64,000 nt of DNA from Streptomyces cupreus (lineage in GTDB: Bacteria > Actinomycetota > Actinomycetes > Streptomycetales > Streptomycetaceae): the NCBI RefSeq assembly GCF_014257025.1, contig NZ_JACMSF010000031.1, positions 1-64,000 on the forward strand, written 5' to 3'. Below the pieces are notes generated by a model that made no database searches, was not told where the DNA came from, and was given only the letters and a program-made list of their open reading frames with translations. Made by a program: the position numbers and the translations under genes. Of this stretch, positions 15,260 through 24,714 are shown piece after piece; the first letter of the stretch is position 1; every line of letters begins with the position of its first letter.

Positions 15260-15302
15260 CCCGGCGGCGTACGGACGCGGCAAAGGCAGGTAGGTTCGAG
15301 GC

Positions 15303-15656
15303 GTGAGCGCCAAGAGAAACGACACCCCCCATCACGACAAGCTGCCCATCCGGATGCTGCACGACCGTGTTCTCGTGCGGCAGGACACCAGTGAGGGCGA
15401 GCGGCGTTCCGGTGGCGGGATCCTGATTCCGGCCACCGCGGCGGTCGGCCGTCGGCTGGCCTGGGCCGAGGTCGTCGCGGTGGGGCAGAACGTACGGACG
15501 GTGGAGCCGGGTGACCGGGTCCTGTTCGACCCGGAGGACCGGGCCGAGGTGGAGGTGCGGGGCATCGCCTATGTGCTGATGCGCGAGCGCGATCTGCACG
15601 CCGTGGCCGCCGACCGGTTCGAGGGCTCCGAGGACTCGACCGGCCTGTACCTCTGA
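15303..15656 (+). CDS. GroES-family (Cpn10-like) protein
   Basis: The product has 117 residues from GTG 15303. Residues 14-98 fit the co-chaperonin fold: LPIRMLHDRVLVRQD, GGGILIPATAAV, WAEVVAVGQNVRTVEPGDRVLF and a final VRGIAYVLMRERDLHAV. It is longer than true GroES (about 100) with different termini, and no groEL is nearby. A specialised co-chaperonin paralogue is likelier than the housekeeping GroES. A terminator follows at 15668. Confidence 0.8.
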   Translation: MSAKRNDTPHHDKLPIRMLHDRVLVRQDTSEGERRSGGGILIPATAAVGRRLAWAEVVAVGQNVRTVEPGDRVLFDPEDRAEVEVRGIAYVLMRERDLHAVAADRFEGSEDSTGLYL

Positions 15657-15667
15657 AACAGCGGCTC

Positions 15668-15702
15668 AAAGGGGCTGGTGACCATCGTCACCGGCCCCTT
15701 TT
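15668..15702 (+). terminator. Terminator after the GroES-like gene
   Basis: AAAGGGGC-GGTGAC pairs with GTCACC-GCCCCTTTT, with a short T-run at the end. It lies between convergent genes. Confidence 0.8.
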
Positions 15703-15731
15703 GCCGTCGGTGCCGGACCAGCGGGCGGTGA

Positions 15732-18089
15732 CTAGTCGCTTCTGCGGGCGGTGGACAGCGGGCCCGCCGTCGTGCCGCCGGTGGTGCCTCCCGTCGTGTC
15801 GCCGCCTCCCGTCGTGTCGCCGCCGGTGGTTCCGCCGTCGGCCGTCCCGCCCCCGGTCGTCGTCGTGTCGCCGCCAGTGGTGCCGTCCGTCGTCGTTCCG
15901 CCGTCGGTGGTGGTGCCGCCGTCCGTCGTGCCGCCGTCGGTCGTCGGAGTGCCACCGGTGGTCGGGTCACCGCCCGTGGTCGTGTCGCCGGTGGTGCCGC
16001 CCGTGGTCGGGGTCTCGCCGCCCGTGGTCGTGCCGTCGTCGTCCTGGCCGTCGGTGGTCGGGTCGGTCGACGGCTCGGTGGGCGGGGGCAGGACGACGTC
16101 GGCGCCCTCCTGGAGCCGGAGGTCGAAGTCGGTGACCGGCTTGCCCTGGAGGGCGTCCTCGGTGAACTGCGCCCAGATCTCCGCGGGCGCCCCGCCGCCG
16201 TTGATGCGCGGCAGGCCCATCACGTCGTACAGCGACTTGTGCTCGGCCGTGACCGGGTCCTGGCCCATCACGGCGACGACGGTGGCGAGCTCGGGGGTGT
16301 ATCCGGCGAACCAGGCCGCCATGTCCTCCTCCGCGGTGCCGGTCTTTCCGGCGGCAGGCCGGCCCGCGGCCTGGGCGGCGGTGGCGGTGCCGGACTCGAC
16401 GACGCTCTGCAGCACCGAGGTGGTGGTGTCGGCGGCCTCCCGGCTGACGGCCTGCGAGGTCTTGCGCTCGGGCAGGTCGATGACGTCGGCGCCGTCCTTG
16501 GTGATCCGCTCGATCATCGTGTACGTGCCGTGCTTGCCGTGGTTGGCGAGCGTGGCGTAGGCCTCGGCCATGTCGAGGACGCTGGCGGTGGCGGTGCCGA
16601 GCGCGATGGACGGGTACGGCTCCAGGTCCGGGGTGCCGGTCGGCAGGCCGAGGTCGATCGCCGTCTGCTCGACCTTCTCGGGGCCGACGTCCACGGCCAT
16701 CTGCGCGTACACCGAGTTCACCGACTTGTCGGTGGCCTCGCGGACGGTGATGTCGCCGTAGGAGTACTGGTCCTCGTTCTCCGGGGCGTAGGTCTCGCCG
16801 GTCCAGCCCTCGACGGGGCGTTCGTTGGTGCCGTCGTAGATCGTGTTGGGGGTGATGGTGCGGCCGTCCTGGGTGGTGGAGGCGTTCTCGACGGCCGAGG
16901 TGAAGACGAACGGCTTGAAGGTGGAGCCGACCTGGAAGTCGCGGCGGGTGGCGTTGGGCGTGTACTGCTTGACGTAGTCGATGCCGTTGTACAGCGCGAC
17001 GACCTTGCCGGTCTTCGGGTCGACGGAGGCGCCGCCCGCGCGGACGTAGGAGTCGACCTTGCGGGCCTTGGGGTCGAGCTTGTCCATCAGCTGGTCGTTC
17101 ACGGCCTTGACGAAGGCGTCCTGCTTGGACTTCTCCAGGGTGGTGGTGATGCGGTAGCCGCCCGCTTCCAGCTCCTCCTCGCTGACGATCTTGTTGGCGA
17201 TCAGATAGTCCTTGACGATCCGCACGATGTAGCCGCGCTGCCCGGACAGGTTGGTGGAGACCGTCGCCTCCTTCGGCATCGGGAACTTCAGGCCCGCCCG
17301 CTTCGACGGGCTGAGCCAGTCCTCCTTGACCATGCCGTCCAGGACGTAGCTCCAACGGGCCTGCGCCGCCGCCTTGTTCTCCGGGTGGGCGACGACGTCG
17401 TACTCGCTGGGCGCGTTGAGCAGGGCGGCGAGGTAGGCGCCCTGGGCGGCGGTGAGTTCGGCGGCGTCGATGCCGTAGTAGGCCTGGGCTGCGGCCTGGA
17501 TGCCGTAGGCGTTGCGGCCGAAGTAGCTGGTGTTGAGGTAGCCCTCAAGGATCTGGTCCTTGGACTCCGTGCGGTCCAGCTTGATCGAGATGAAGAACTC
17601 CTTCACCTTGCGGGTGACGGTCTGCTCCTGCGCCAGGTAGTAGTTCTTCACATACTGCTGGGTGATCGTGGATCCGGACTGCTTGCCCTTGCCGGTGGCG
17701 GTGTTCCAGGCCGCGCGCAGCATCGCCTTGGGGTCGATCGCGGACTCGCTGTAGAAGTCCCGGTCCTCGGCGGCCAGTACGGCGTTGCGGGCGTCCTTCG
17801 AGATCTGCGCGAGGTCGACGTTCTCCCGGTTGACCTCACCGTCGCGGGCGAGCTGGGTGCCGTCGGCGTACAGGAAGACATTGCTCTGCTTGGTGGCGAG
17901 CGCGTTGGCCGGCGGGATCTTGACCATGGAGTAGCCGAGGAAGAACAGGCCGACCAGCAGCAGCACGCCGACGACGAAGGTGCCGAGCACCATCCGCCAG
18001 GTCGGGATCAGCCGGCGCCAGCCGGTGCGCTTCGGCCGCTTGGGCTTCTCGGTCGGCTGCTGTGCCTGCGGCTGCGGCTCGTCGCTCAT
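15732..18089 (-). CDS. Class A penicillin-binding protein with a Thr/Gly-rich tail
   Basis: The product has 785 residues. A short cytoplasmic tail and a TM helix (about 33-54) precede a GT51 glycosyltransferase domain with catalytic Glu108 (AAEDRDFY) and the TITQQYVKN motif near 141-149. The transpeptidase domain has Ser389 in GSTFKPF, SVN at 456-458 and KTG at 582-584. It polymerises and cross-links peptidoglycan outside the membrane. Residues about 668-785 are a low-complexity tail of Thr, Gly and Asp repeats (TTGG, TTDGG), encoded by a repetitive DNA tract at about 15750-16080. It is divergent from the ABC transporter genes. Confidence 0.93.
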   Translation of the reverse strand: MSDEPQPQAQQPTEKPKRPKRTGWRRLIPTWRMVLGTFVVGVLLLVGLFFLGYSMVKIPPANALATKQSNVFLYADGTQLARDGEVNRENVDLAQISKDARNAVLAAEDRDFYSESAIDPKAMLRAAWNTATGKGKQSGSTITQQYVKNYYLAQEQTVTRKVKEFFISIKLDRTESKDQILEGYLNTSYFGRNAYGIQAAAQAYYGIDAAELTAAQGAYLAALLNAPSEYDVVAHPENKAAAQARWSYVLDGMVKEDWLSPSKRAGLKFPMPKEATVSTNLSGQRGYIVRIVKDYLIANKIVSEEELEAGGYRITTTLEKSKQDAFVKAVNDQLMDKLDPKARKVDSYVRAGGASVDPKTGKVVALYNGIDYVKQYTPNATRRDFQVGSTFKPFVFTSAVENASTTQDGRTITPNTIYDGTNERPVEGWTGETYAPENEDQYSYGDITVREATDKSVNSVYAQMAVDVGPEKVEQTAIDLGLPTGTPDLEPYPSIALGTATASVLDMAEAYATLANHGKHGTYTMIERITKDGADVIDLPERKTSQAVSREAADTTTSVLQSVVESGTATAAQAAGRPAAGKTGTAEEDMAAWFAGYTPELATVVAVMGQDPVTAEHKSLYDVMGLPRINGGGAPAEIWAQFTEDALQGKPVTDFDLRLQEGADVVLPPPTEPSTDPTTDGQDDDGTTTGGETPTTGGTTGDTTTGGDPTTGGTPTTDGGTTDGGTTTDGGTTTDGTTGGDTTTTGGGTADGGTTGGDTTGGGDTTGGTTGGTTAGPLSTARRSD
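15750..16080. repeat. Imperfect short repeats encoding the PBP tail
   Basis: The plus strand shows recurring gtcgtgccgccg/gtggtgcc units that encode the Thr-Thr-Gly-Gly and Thr-Asp-Gly-Gly tail on the minus strand. Such tracts vary in length by slippage. Confidence 0.7.
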
Positions 18090-18293
18090 CTAGTGCCAGG
18101 ACTCCTGTTTCGCGTCGTACGTTCCCATACGACCTCGTACGCGTTCTGCGCCCCCTGTTGAAGACTCTCGCACCAAGCGTTCCGTTCCCGGATCACGGCA
18201 CGCTTCGGCGGCGGAAAACGCGTGGCGTGCGTCACCGCCCGCGTACTAGGTTGCTGCGCTTCGGTGTGCGGCGGGCCGAGGAGGGCTGAGGCA

Positions 18294-19094
18294 GTGGGTT
18301 CCGGACGGTTGTACGCGGCCGTCGCGGCGGGGGGATTCCGACGGTACGCGACCTATCGGGCGGCCACCGCCGCCGGGGTGTTCACCAACACGGTCTTCGG
18401 GATCATCCTGGTGTACACCTACCTGGCGCTGTGGGACGAGCGACCACACCTCGGGGGGTACGACCAGACACAGGCCGTCACCTACGCCTGGCTCGGTCAG
18501 GCCCTGTACTCGACGCTGGCGATCCAGGGCGGCGGCGCGGAGAAGGACCTGATGGCCCGGATCCGCACGGGGGAGATCGCGGTCGATCTGTACCGGCCCG
18601 CCGACCTTCAACTGTGGTGGCTGGCCAGTGACTTGGGCCGTGCGGTGTTCCAGATGCTGGGCCGCGGGGTGATCCCTTTCACGTTCGGCGCGCTGTTCTT
18701 CTCGATGGCGCTCCCGCAGGACATCACCACCTGGGTGGCCTTCTTGGTCGCGGTGGCGCTGGCGATGATCGTCAGCTTCGGGATCCGTTACCTGGCCGCG
18801 CTGATGATGTTCTGGCTCATGGACGACCGGGGCGTCACCCAGACCATGATGATCCTGGGGATCTTCTGCTCCGGAATGACGCTGCCGCTGAACGCCTTCC
18901 CGGACCCGTTCGGGGACATCGTGCAGTCGCTGCCGTGGGCGGCGCAGCTCCAGATGCCGGCGAATGTGCTGATGGGGGAGGTCTCGCCCTGGCACGCGTA
19001 CGCCTTCCAGGCCGGCTGGGCGGTCGTACTGCTGGCGGCGGGGCGGCTGCTGCAGTCGGCGGCGACGCGGCGGGTGGTGGTGCAGGGTGGCTGA
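18294..19094 (+). CDS. ABC-2 type transporter permease (DUF990-like)
   Basis: The product has 266 residues from GTG 18294, preceded by GAGGAGGG. About six hydrophobic segments are seen, with GVFTNTVFGIILVYTYLALW near the N-terminus. The RTGEIAVDLYRPADLQLWWLA loop is typical of the DUF990 / ABC-2 permeases that pair with a second permease. The next permease starts 8 bases before its stop and the ATPase follows, so the three form one exporter operon. Substrate is not indicated. Confidence 0.85.
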   Translation: MGSGRLYAAVAAGGFRRYATYRAATAAGVFTNTVFGIILVYTYLALWDERPHLGGYDQTQAVTYAWLGQALYSTLAIQGGGAEKDLMARIRTGEIAVDLYRPADLQLWWLASDLGRAVFQMLGRGVIPFTFGALFFSMALPQDITTWVAFLVAVALAMIVSFGIRYLAALMMFWLMDDRGVTQTMMILGIFCSGMTLPLNAFPDPFGDIVQSLPWAAQLQMPANVLMGEVSPWHAYAFQAGWAVVLLAAGRLLQSAATRRVVVQGG

Positions 19095-19908
19095 GGCGAC
19101 GAGGCTGGGGGAGGGCCTTCGGGCGTACCGGCTGATCGCCGGGATGTGGATCCGCTCGACGATGACCTACCGCACGTCCTTCGCGCTCACGGTGGTCGGC
19201 AACCTGCTGATCACGGGCATGGACTTCGCCGCGATCCTGCTGATGTTCTCGCAGGTCGACTCGCTGGGCGGCTGGACGCTGCCCGAGGTCGCCCTGCTGT
19301 ACGGCCTGTCCGCGACGGCGTTCGGCTTCGCCGATCTGCTGCTCGGTTCGATGGATGTGCTGGGCGGCCGGATCCGCGACGGTTCCTTCGACACGCTGCT
19401 GGTGCGGCCGGCGCCGGTGCTCGCGCAGGTCGGCGCGGACCAGTTCGCGCTGCGCCGCCTGGGCCGGATCACGCAGGGTGTGCTGGTGCTGGGGTACGCG
19501 CTGGTGGCCGTGGACGTCGAGTGGACCGCGGCCAAGGTGCTGCTGGTCCCGGTGATGGTGGTGTGCGGGGCGGTGATCTTCGGGTCGCTGTTCGTGGCGG
19601 GGGCGGCCTTCCAGTTCGTGGCGCAGGACGCGGCCGAGGTGCAGAACGCGTTCACCTACGGCGGGGGCACGCTGCTGCAGTATCCGCCGACCGTGTTCGG
19701 GACGGATCTGGTGCGCGGGGTGACGTACGTTCTGCCGCTCGCCTTCGTCAACTGGGTGCCCGCTGCTTATGTGTTGGGGCGGCCGTATCCGCTGGACCTG
19801 CCGGAGTGGGCCGCGTTCGCGCCGCCGTTGGTGGCGGGCGGGTTCTGTGTGCTGGCGGGTCTTGCCTGGCGGGCGGGGCTTCGGGCGTATCGGAGTACGG
19901 GGAGCTGA
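19087..19908 (+). CDS. ABC-2 type transporter permease, second subunit
   Basis: The product has 273 residues from GTG 19087, overlapping the previous gene by 8 bases. About six membrane segments are seen. The cytoplasmic RIRDGSFDTLLVRPAPVLAQV stretch parallels the RTGEIAVDLYRPA loop of the first permease, showing the two are a heteromeric pair. The ATPase starts 8 bases after its stop. Confidence 0.85.
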   Translation: MAEATRLGEGLRAYRLIAGMWIRSTMTYRTSFALTVVGNLLITGMDFAAILLMFSQVDSLGGWTLPEVALLYGLSATAFGFADLLLGSMDVLGGRIRDGSFDTLLVRPAPVLAQVGADQFALRRLGRITQGVLVLGYALVAVDVEWTAAKVLLVPVMVVCGAVIFGSLFVAGAAFQFVAQDAAEVQNAFTYGGGTLLQYPPTVFGTDLVRGVTYVLPLAFVNWVPAAYVLGRPYPLDLPEWAAFAPPLVAGGFCVLAGLAWRAGLRAYRSTGS

Positions 19909-19915
19909 GGGTTTC

Positions 19916-20875
19916 GTGTTCATCGAGGTGGACGGCGTCGAGAAGGTCTTCGACGTGCGCAGGAAGACCGGGTTCCTGAAACGGGAGCGGCGGCAGGTGC
20001 GGGCGGTCGACTCGATCTCCTTCACGGTGGCGCGGGGCGAGATGGTCGGGTACATCGGGCCGAACGGCGCGGGCAAGTCGACGACGATCAAGATGCTGAC
20101 GGGGATTCTGACGCCGAGCGGAGGGCGGCTGCGGGTGGCGGGCATCGACCCCTCCCGCGAGCGGACCCGCCTGGCGCACCGCATCGGCGTGGTCTTCGGC
20201 CAGCGCACCACCCTGTGGTGGGACCTGCCGCTGATCGACTCCTACCGGCTGATGCACCGCATGTACCGGATCCCGGACGACCGTTACCGGGAGAACCTCG
20301 ACCGGTGCGTGGAACTGCTGGAGCTTGGTGGGCTGTTGGAGGTCCCGGTACGGCAACTGTCGCTGGGGCAGCGGATGCGCGGGGACATCGCGGCGGCGCT
20401 GTTGCACGACCCCGAGGTGCTGTACCTGGACGAGCCGACGATCGGTCTGGACGTGATCTCGAAGGCGAAGGTACGGGAGTTCCTGCGGGAGCTGAACGGG
20501 GAACGCGGCACGACGGTGCTGCTGACGACGCACGACCTCCAGGACATCGAGCAGCTCTGCTCGCGCGTGATGGTCATCGACCACGGGCGCATGGTCTACG
20601 ACGGTGCGCTCGCCGGGCTGCACGAGGCGGGCGGGAGCGAGCGGATCCTGGTGGTGGACCTGGAGCGGGAGCTGCCGCCGATCGAGGTGGGTTCCGCGGC
20701 TCGGGTGGTGAAGGTGGAGGGGCCGAGGCAGTGGCTGGCGTTTCCGGCGGGGGAGTCCGCGGCGGGGCTTGTCGCCCGGGTCGCGGCGGAGTATCCGCTG
20801 GTGGATCTGTCGGTGCGGGAGCCGGACATCGAGGCGGTGATCGCGCGGATGTACGCGGAGAAGGCGACCGCGTAG
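19916..20875 (+). CDS. ABC transporter ATP-binding protein
   Basis: The product has 319 residues from GTG 19916 (VFIEVDGVEKVFDV). Walker A is GPNGAGKST (about 53-61), the signature is LSLGQRMRGD, Walker B is VLYLDEPTIGLD, and the switch His is in LLTTHDLQD. The C-terminal 80 residues after the ATPase core are the accessory domain of DrrA/NatA-like exporters. With the two upstream permeases it forms a full ABC-2 exporter. The longer frame starting at 19769 overlaps the permease and is rejected. Confidence 0.92.
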   Translation: MFIEVDGVEKVFDVRRKTGFLKRERRQVRAVDSISFTVARGEMVGYIGPNGAGKSTTIKMLTGILTPSGGRLRVAGIDPSRERTRLAHRIGVVFGQRTTLWWDLPLIDSYRLMHRMYRIPDDRYRENLDRCVELLELGGLLEVPVRQLSLGQRMRGDIAAALLHDPEVLYLDEPTIGLDVISKAKVREFLRELNGERGTTVLLTTHDLQDIEQLCSRVMVIDHGRMVYDGALAGLHEAGGSERILVVDLERELPPIEVGSAARVVKVEGPRQWLAFPAGESAAGLVARVAAEYPLVDLSVREPDIEAVIARMYAEKATA

Positions 20876-20908
20876 TGCGGGGCGGGCGGAACCTCGTAGG
20901 CTGATTGC

Positions 20909-21625
20909 ATGACCGAACTCCCTGAGCTCCGGGCCTCCGACGCCGACCGTGAGCGAGTCGCCGAGATCCTGCGGGACGCGCTGGCGGAGGGGCGGCTCGA
21001 CATGGAGGAGTTCGAGGAGCGGCTGGATGCGACGTACAAGGCGCGGACGTACGGGGAACTGACGCCGATCACGCGGGACCTGCCGGTTTCGCCTGTCGTG
21101 GACCTGATGAAAGGCCCTGTTCAGGACGGGAGTTGGGCGGGGCGGATCGTCGGCGGGGAGGGTTCGTCGACGTGGGGCGTGGCGGTGATGTCCGGGTTCG
21201 AGCGCAGGGGCCGCTGGACTGTGCCACGCCGATTCAATGCCTTCGCCTTCTGGGGCGGCGGGGAGCTGGATCTGCGGGAGGCGATCTTCGCGGAGCGCGA
21301 GGTCGTGATCAACTGCGTGGCGATCATGGGCGGGATGAATGTGATCGTGCCGCCCGGGGTCGAGGTCGTGGTGCGCGGGATCGGGATCATGGGGGGCTTC
21401 GACCATCGGGAGGAGGGCGTGCCGGGGGATCCCGGGGCCCCTCGGGTGGTCGTGACCGGGTTCGCCTTCTGGGGCGGGGTCGGAGTGGAGCGGAAGGTCA
21501 CGAAGGCGGAACGGCAGCGGCTGAGGGAGGAACGCCGCCGCGAGAAGCTGGAACGGAAGGCTTCTCGGCGGGGAGTGGAGGGGCATGGGTTCCATGGGCG
21601 GGGGTCGTCGGACGACGCCGACTGA
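20909..21625 (+). CDS. DUF1707 protein with LiaF-like C-terminal domain
   Basis: The product has 238 residues. Residues 6-58 are a DUF1707 domain (ELRASDADRERVAEILRDAL, then AEGRLDMEEFEERLDATYKA). The C-terminal half has three repeated beta-type units (FAFWGGGELDL, VAIMGGMNVIVPPGVEV, GIGIMGGFDH), resembling the cell-wall-active antibiotic response domain of LiaF. The tail is basic and helical. No TM segment is seen. A role in envelope-stress sensing is inferred from the family only. Confidence 0.8.
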   Translation: MTELPELRASDADRERVAEILRDALAEGRLDMEEFEERLDATYKARTYGELTPITRDLPVSPVVDLMKGPVQDGSWAGRIVGGEGSSTWGVAVMSGFERRGRWTVPRRFNAFAFWGGGELDLREAIFAEREVVINCVAIMGGMNVIVPPGVEVVVRGIGIMGGFDHREEGVPGDPGAPRVVVTGFAFWGGVGVERKVTKAERQRLREERRREKLERKASRRGVEGHGFHGRGSSDDAD

Positions 21626-21629
21626 CGGT

Positions 21630-21655
21630 GGGCGGGGCTGACTTTCAGCCCGCCC
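21630..21655. terminator. Bidirectional hairpin between DUF1707 and SGNH genes
   Basis: GGGCGGGGCTGA pairs with TCAGCCCGCCC around a 2-3 base loop between convergent genes. Confidence 0.75.
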
Positions 21656-21688
21656 GGCGTAGGGGCGGCGGGGGCGGGAAAACGTCTG

Positions 21689-23023
21689 TTACAGCTCCGC
21701 CGGGGCCGAGCCCTTCAGGTCTTTCAGGTTGAAGGCTTCCGCCATGCGCTGGTAGCCGCGGTCGCTCGGGTGGAGGTGGTCGCCCGAGTCGTAGTCGGAC
21801 CGGAGTTCGCGAGGGTCGTACGGGTCGCGGAGCGCCTCGTCGAAGTCCGCCACCGCGTCGAACACCTCGCCCGAACGGATCTCCGAGTTGATCTGCTGCC
21901 GCACCGATTCCCGCTCGTCCGTGTAGCCCCGGTGCCCCCCGAACGGCATCAGCGTCGCTCCGATCACCTTCAGCCCCCGCGCATGCGCCTGACGGACCAG
22001 CGTGCGCAGTCCGTCCAGGATGAGCCGGGGGTCGGCGGCCTGCGGGTTGCGGAGGATGTCGTTGACGCCGAGATCGATCACGACGACCTTGACGTTCGTA
22101 CGGTCCAGCACGTCCCGCGTGAAGCGGTCCAGCCCGCTCGGGTTGTCCGCGGGACGGCCAAGGCCCCCGGTGAGGATCCGGTTTCCGCTGATCCCCTGGT
22201 TCACCACGCTGTAGCGGGGCAGGTTCTCCCCGGCCTCCACCGCCGCCCGCAGCCGCTGCGAAAGGACGTCCGTCCAGCGGCGGTTGGCGCCCGAGGAGGA
22301 TGTGATCCCGTCGGTCAACGAGTCGCCGAGAACCACCACCGTGCCGTCGAAGTCACTGCTCAGCACGTCCAGCGCGGTGAGATAGCGCCAGTACCCCACC
22401 TCCTCGGCGTACGCCGTCGCGGTCACGTCCTCGGTCCGGTCGCCCTGGGCGACGTAGGAGATCTGGCGGGCGTGCGGGTGGTAGGTGACCGGCCCGGAGC
22501 GGGTCGGGGAGTACGTCGTGACCAGCACGTTCGCGTCCGCGGGCACGCTCACCCGCACCGCGTCGCTCATCACCTGCCCGCCCGGCGGGACGACGACCGT
22601 GGTGTTGCCGCCGAAGGTGAGCCGCCGCATGGACCGGGTCACCGCGGCCGCCGTGTCCGACCCCGCCGCGACGGCGACCGACGCGTGCGTGATCGTCAGC
22701 GGGGACTGGCCGTACAGATTGGACAGCGTGATGCGGGCGCTCGTACCGCCGACACTGGTGTGGACGACGTTGCGTACCGAGCGGCCCGCCATGCCGTCCG
22801 TCTCGGTGCCCGGCTCGGCGGCGGCCGGCGAGGCAGACCAGGCGCCGACCCAGGTGCCGGTGGAGACCGGTGCGGCGGGGTTGCGTGGGGTGTTCCCGCT
22901 GGTCAGCGAGTTCTCACGGCCGCTGCCGTCGTCGGCGGCGACTCCGACGTAGATCGCCGCGGACAGGCCCACGATCAGCGCGACAATGGCGGAAAGCAGG
23001 GCATAACCGTGACGCCTGGTCAT
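21689..23023 (-). CDS. Secreted SGNH/GDSL hydrolase
   Basis: The product has 444 residues. A signal anchor (about 8-28) is followed by a Thr/Pro linker and a beta-rich N-terminal domain (about 55-215). The SGNH hydrolase domain has block I VVLGDSLTDG with nucleophile Ser, block II GISGNRI, block III DLGVNDI and block V SGDHLHPSDRGY carrying the catalytic Asp-His. It is an extracellular esterase or lipase; this architecture resembles GDSL family 2 proteins with an N-terminal accessory domain. Substrate unknown. It stands alone and is convergent with DUF1707. Confidence 0.88.
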   Translation of the reverse strand: MTRRHGYALLSAIVALIVGLSAAIYVGVAADDGSGRENSLTSGNTPRNPAAPVSTGTWVGAWSASPAAAEPGTETDGMAGRSVRNVVHTSVGGTSARITLSNLYGQSPLTITHASVAVAAGSDTAAAVTRSMRRLTFGGNTTVVVPPGGQVMSDAVRVSVPADANVLVTTYSPTRSGPVTYHPHARQISYVAQGDRTEDVTATAYAEEVGYWRYLTALDVLSSDFDGTVVVLGDSLTDGITSSSGANRRWTDVLSQRLRAAVEAGENLPRYSVVNQGISGNRILTGGLGRPADNPSGLDRFTRDVLDRTNVKVVVIDLGVNDILRNPQAADPRLILDGLRTLVRQAHARGLKVIGATLMPFGGHRGYTDERESVRQQINSEIRSGEVFDAVADFDEALRDPYDPRELRSDYDSGDHLHPSDRGYQRMAEAFNLKDLKGSAPAEL

Positions 23024-23239
23024 GCGGTGCGGTCTCCTCGGACGACGGGAGCCCGAGGCTCCGATGTGATCACCTCATGATGCGTCATGAGGGCGGGAGG
23101 ACTTGAACAGACCCCCCATTGGGCCGTGGAGTTCCCCAGTGTGCTCCCCCCACCGGACAGACGCCGGGAACTCTCGTTTCGTTCCAGGAGTCGGTCAGGT
23201 AGGGACAATGTGTACGGGGACCGTGAACGGGTGGAGCGG

Positions 23240-24619
23240 ATGGAACGATCGAAAACGGGCGAAGCAGGGTCTTCGGATCTTTCGGGCGTAGAGGAGCATG
23301 CCCGGCGGGACGCGCCGGCCAATCCTGTCGGCGTCCCCGCCTCGGCCGTCCGTGCGATGACGACCTTCAGCGCCGCCGACCAGGAGAAGCAGCGCGGCGT
23401 CCGAAGGATGAAGCTCACCGCGACCGGGCTGTTGCTCTTCGTGGCGCTGGTGTACGTCCTCGCCAAATGGGCGCAGAACTCCGGGGCCGGCGCCGTGGCG
23501 GGCTATGTCGCCGCGGCCGCCGAGGCCGGCATGGTCGGCGCGCTGGCCGACTGGTTCGCGGTCACCGCGCTGTTCCGCCACCCCCTCGGCATCCCCATCC
23601 CGCACACCGCGATCATCCCCACCAAGAAGGACCAGCTCGGCGTCTCGCTCGGTGAGTTCGTCGGCGAGAACTTCCTCTCCGAGGACGTCGTACGGCAGCG
23701 GCTGCGCGCCGTGGGCATCGGCAGCCGGCTCGGCGCCTGGCTGGCCGAGCCGGAGCACGCCGACCGGGTGACGGCCGAGCTGTCGGCGGCGCTGAGAGGT
23801 GCGCTGACGGTCATGCGGGACTCGGACGTGCAGGCGGTGGTCGGCGAGGCGATCACCCGGCGGGCCGACGCGCAGGAGATCGGGCCCGGCATCGGCAAGA
23901 TGCTGGAGAAGGTGGTCGCCGACGGCGGTCACAAGCGGGTCGTCGACCTCGTCGTCTCCCGGGCGCACGACTGGCTGGTCCTGCACGACGAGCAGGTCAT
24001 GGACGCCGTCCAGGGCGGGGCGCCCGGCTGGACCCCGCGCTTCGTCGACAAGCGGGTCGGCGAGCGCGTCTACAAGGAGCTGCTGCGCTTCGTCACCGAG
24101 ATGCGCGACATGCCCTCCCACCCGGCCCGCGGCGCCCTGGACCGCTTCCTCACCGACTTCGCCTCCGACCTGCAGTCCGACACCGAGACACGCGCGCGCG
24201 TGGAGCGGCTCAAGGGCGAGGTGCTCGGCCGTGGCGAGGTGCAGGACCTGATCGCGTCCGCCTGGACGGCCGTACGATCCATGATCGTCTCGGCGGCGGA
24301 GGATGAGCGCAGCGAGCTGCGGCTGCGGGTACGGGCCTCGCTGCTGTCGCTGGGCGCTCGGATGGCGATCGAGCCGAAGCTCCAGAGCAAGGTCGACACC
24401 TGGGTGGAGGGCGCGGCGGTCTACGTCGTCACGACCTACCGCAAGGAGATCACCTCCCTGATCACGGACACCGTGGCGAGCTGGGACGCCGAGCACACCA
24501 CCCGGAAGATCGAGGCGCACATCGGCCGTGACCTGCAGTTCATCCGGATCAATGGCACGGTGGTGGGCTCGCTGGCCGGACTGTTGATCTATACGGTGTC
24601 GCGGGCGCTCGGAGCGTAG
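23240..24619 (+). CDS. DUF445 family membrane protein
   Basis: The product has 459 residues from ATG 23240; in-frame GTG 23231 and ATG 23357 are alternatives. The DUF445 core starts with EKQRGVRRMKLTATGLLLFVALVYVLAKW, a TM helix. A second segment AGYVAAAAEAGMVGALADWFAVTALFRHPLG, highly conserved in the family, follows. A long helical region and a C-terminal TM helix (VVGSLAGLLIYTVSRAL) complete it. The family (yjiN-like) is of unknown function. The N-terminal 40 residues are variable and disordered. Confidence 0.85.
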   Translation: MERSKTGEAGSSDLSGVEEHARRDAPANPVGVPASAVRAMTTFSAADQEKQRGVRRMKLTATGLLLFVALVYVLAKWAQNSGAGAVAGYVAAAAEAGMVGALADWFAVTALFRHPLGIPIPHTAIIPTKKDQLGVSLGEFVGENFLSEDVVRQRLRAVGIGSRLGAWLAEPEHADRVTAELSAALRGALTVMRDSDVQAVVGEAITRRADAQEIGPGIGKMLEKVVADGGHKRVVDLVVSRAHDWLVLHDEQVMDAVQGGAPGWTPRFVDKRVGERVYKELLRFVTEMRDMPSHPARGALDRFLTDFASDLQSDTETRARVERLKGEVLGRGEVQDLIASAWTAVRSMIVSAAEDERSELRLRVRASLLSLGARMAIEPKLQSKVDTWVEGAAVYVVTTYRKEITSLITDTVASWDAEHTTRKIEAHIGRDLQFIRINGTVVGSLAGLLIYTVSRALGA

Positions 24620-24714
24620 CGACTGTGTCCCAGGTCACAACCGCCCGTGTCACACGGCGCCGGGCCGTTCCGTCATAGGGGTGTAAGCACCCGACGACGG
24701 CAGAGGAGCTCGTC

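Noticed and set aside
16239..18161. 640-codon open frame on the plus strand
   Set aside because: It lies antisense to the class A PBP, whose catalytic motifs are intact. Long antisense frames are usual in DNA with G/C at third positions.
19748..21595. 615-codon open frame on the minus strand
   Set aside because: Antisense to the ABC ATPase and DUF1707 genes; composition is Pro/His/Arg-rich with no motif.
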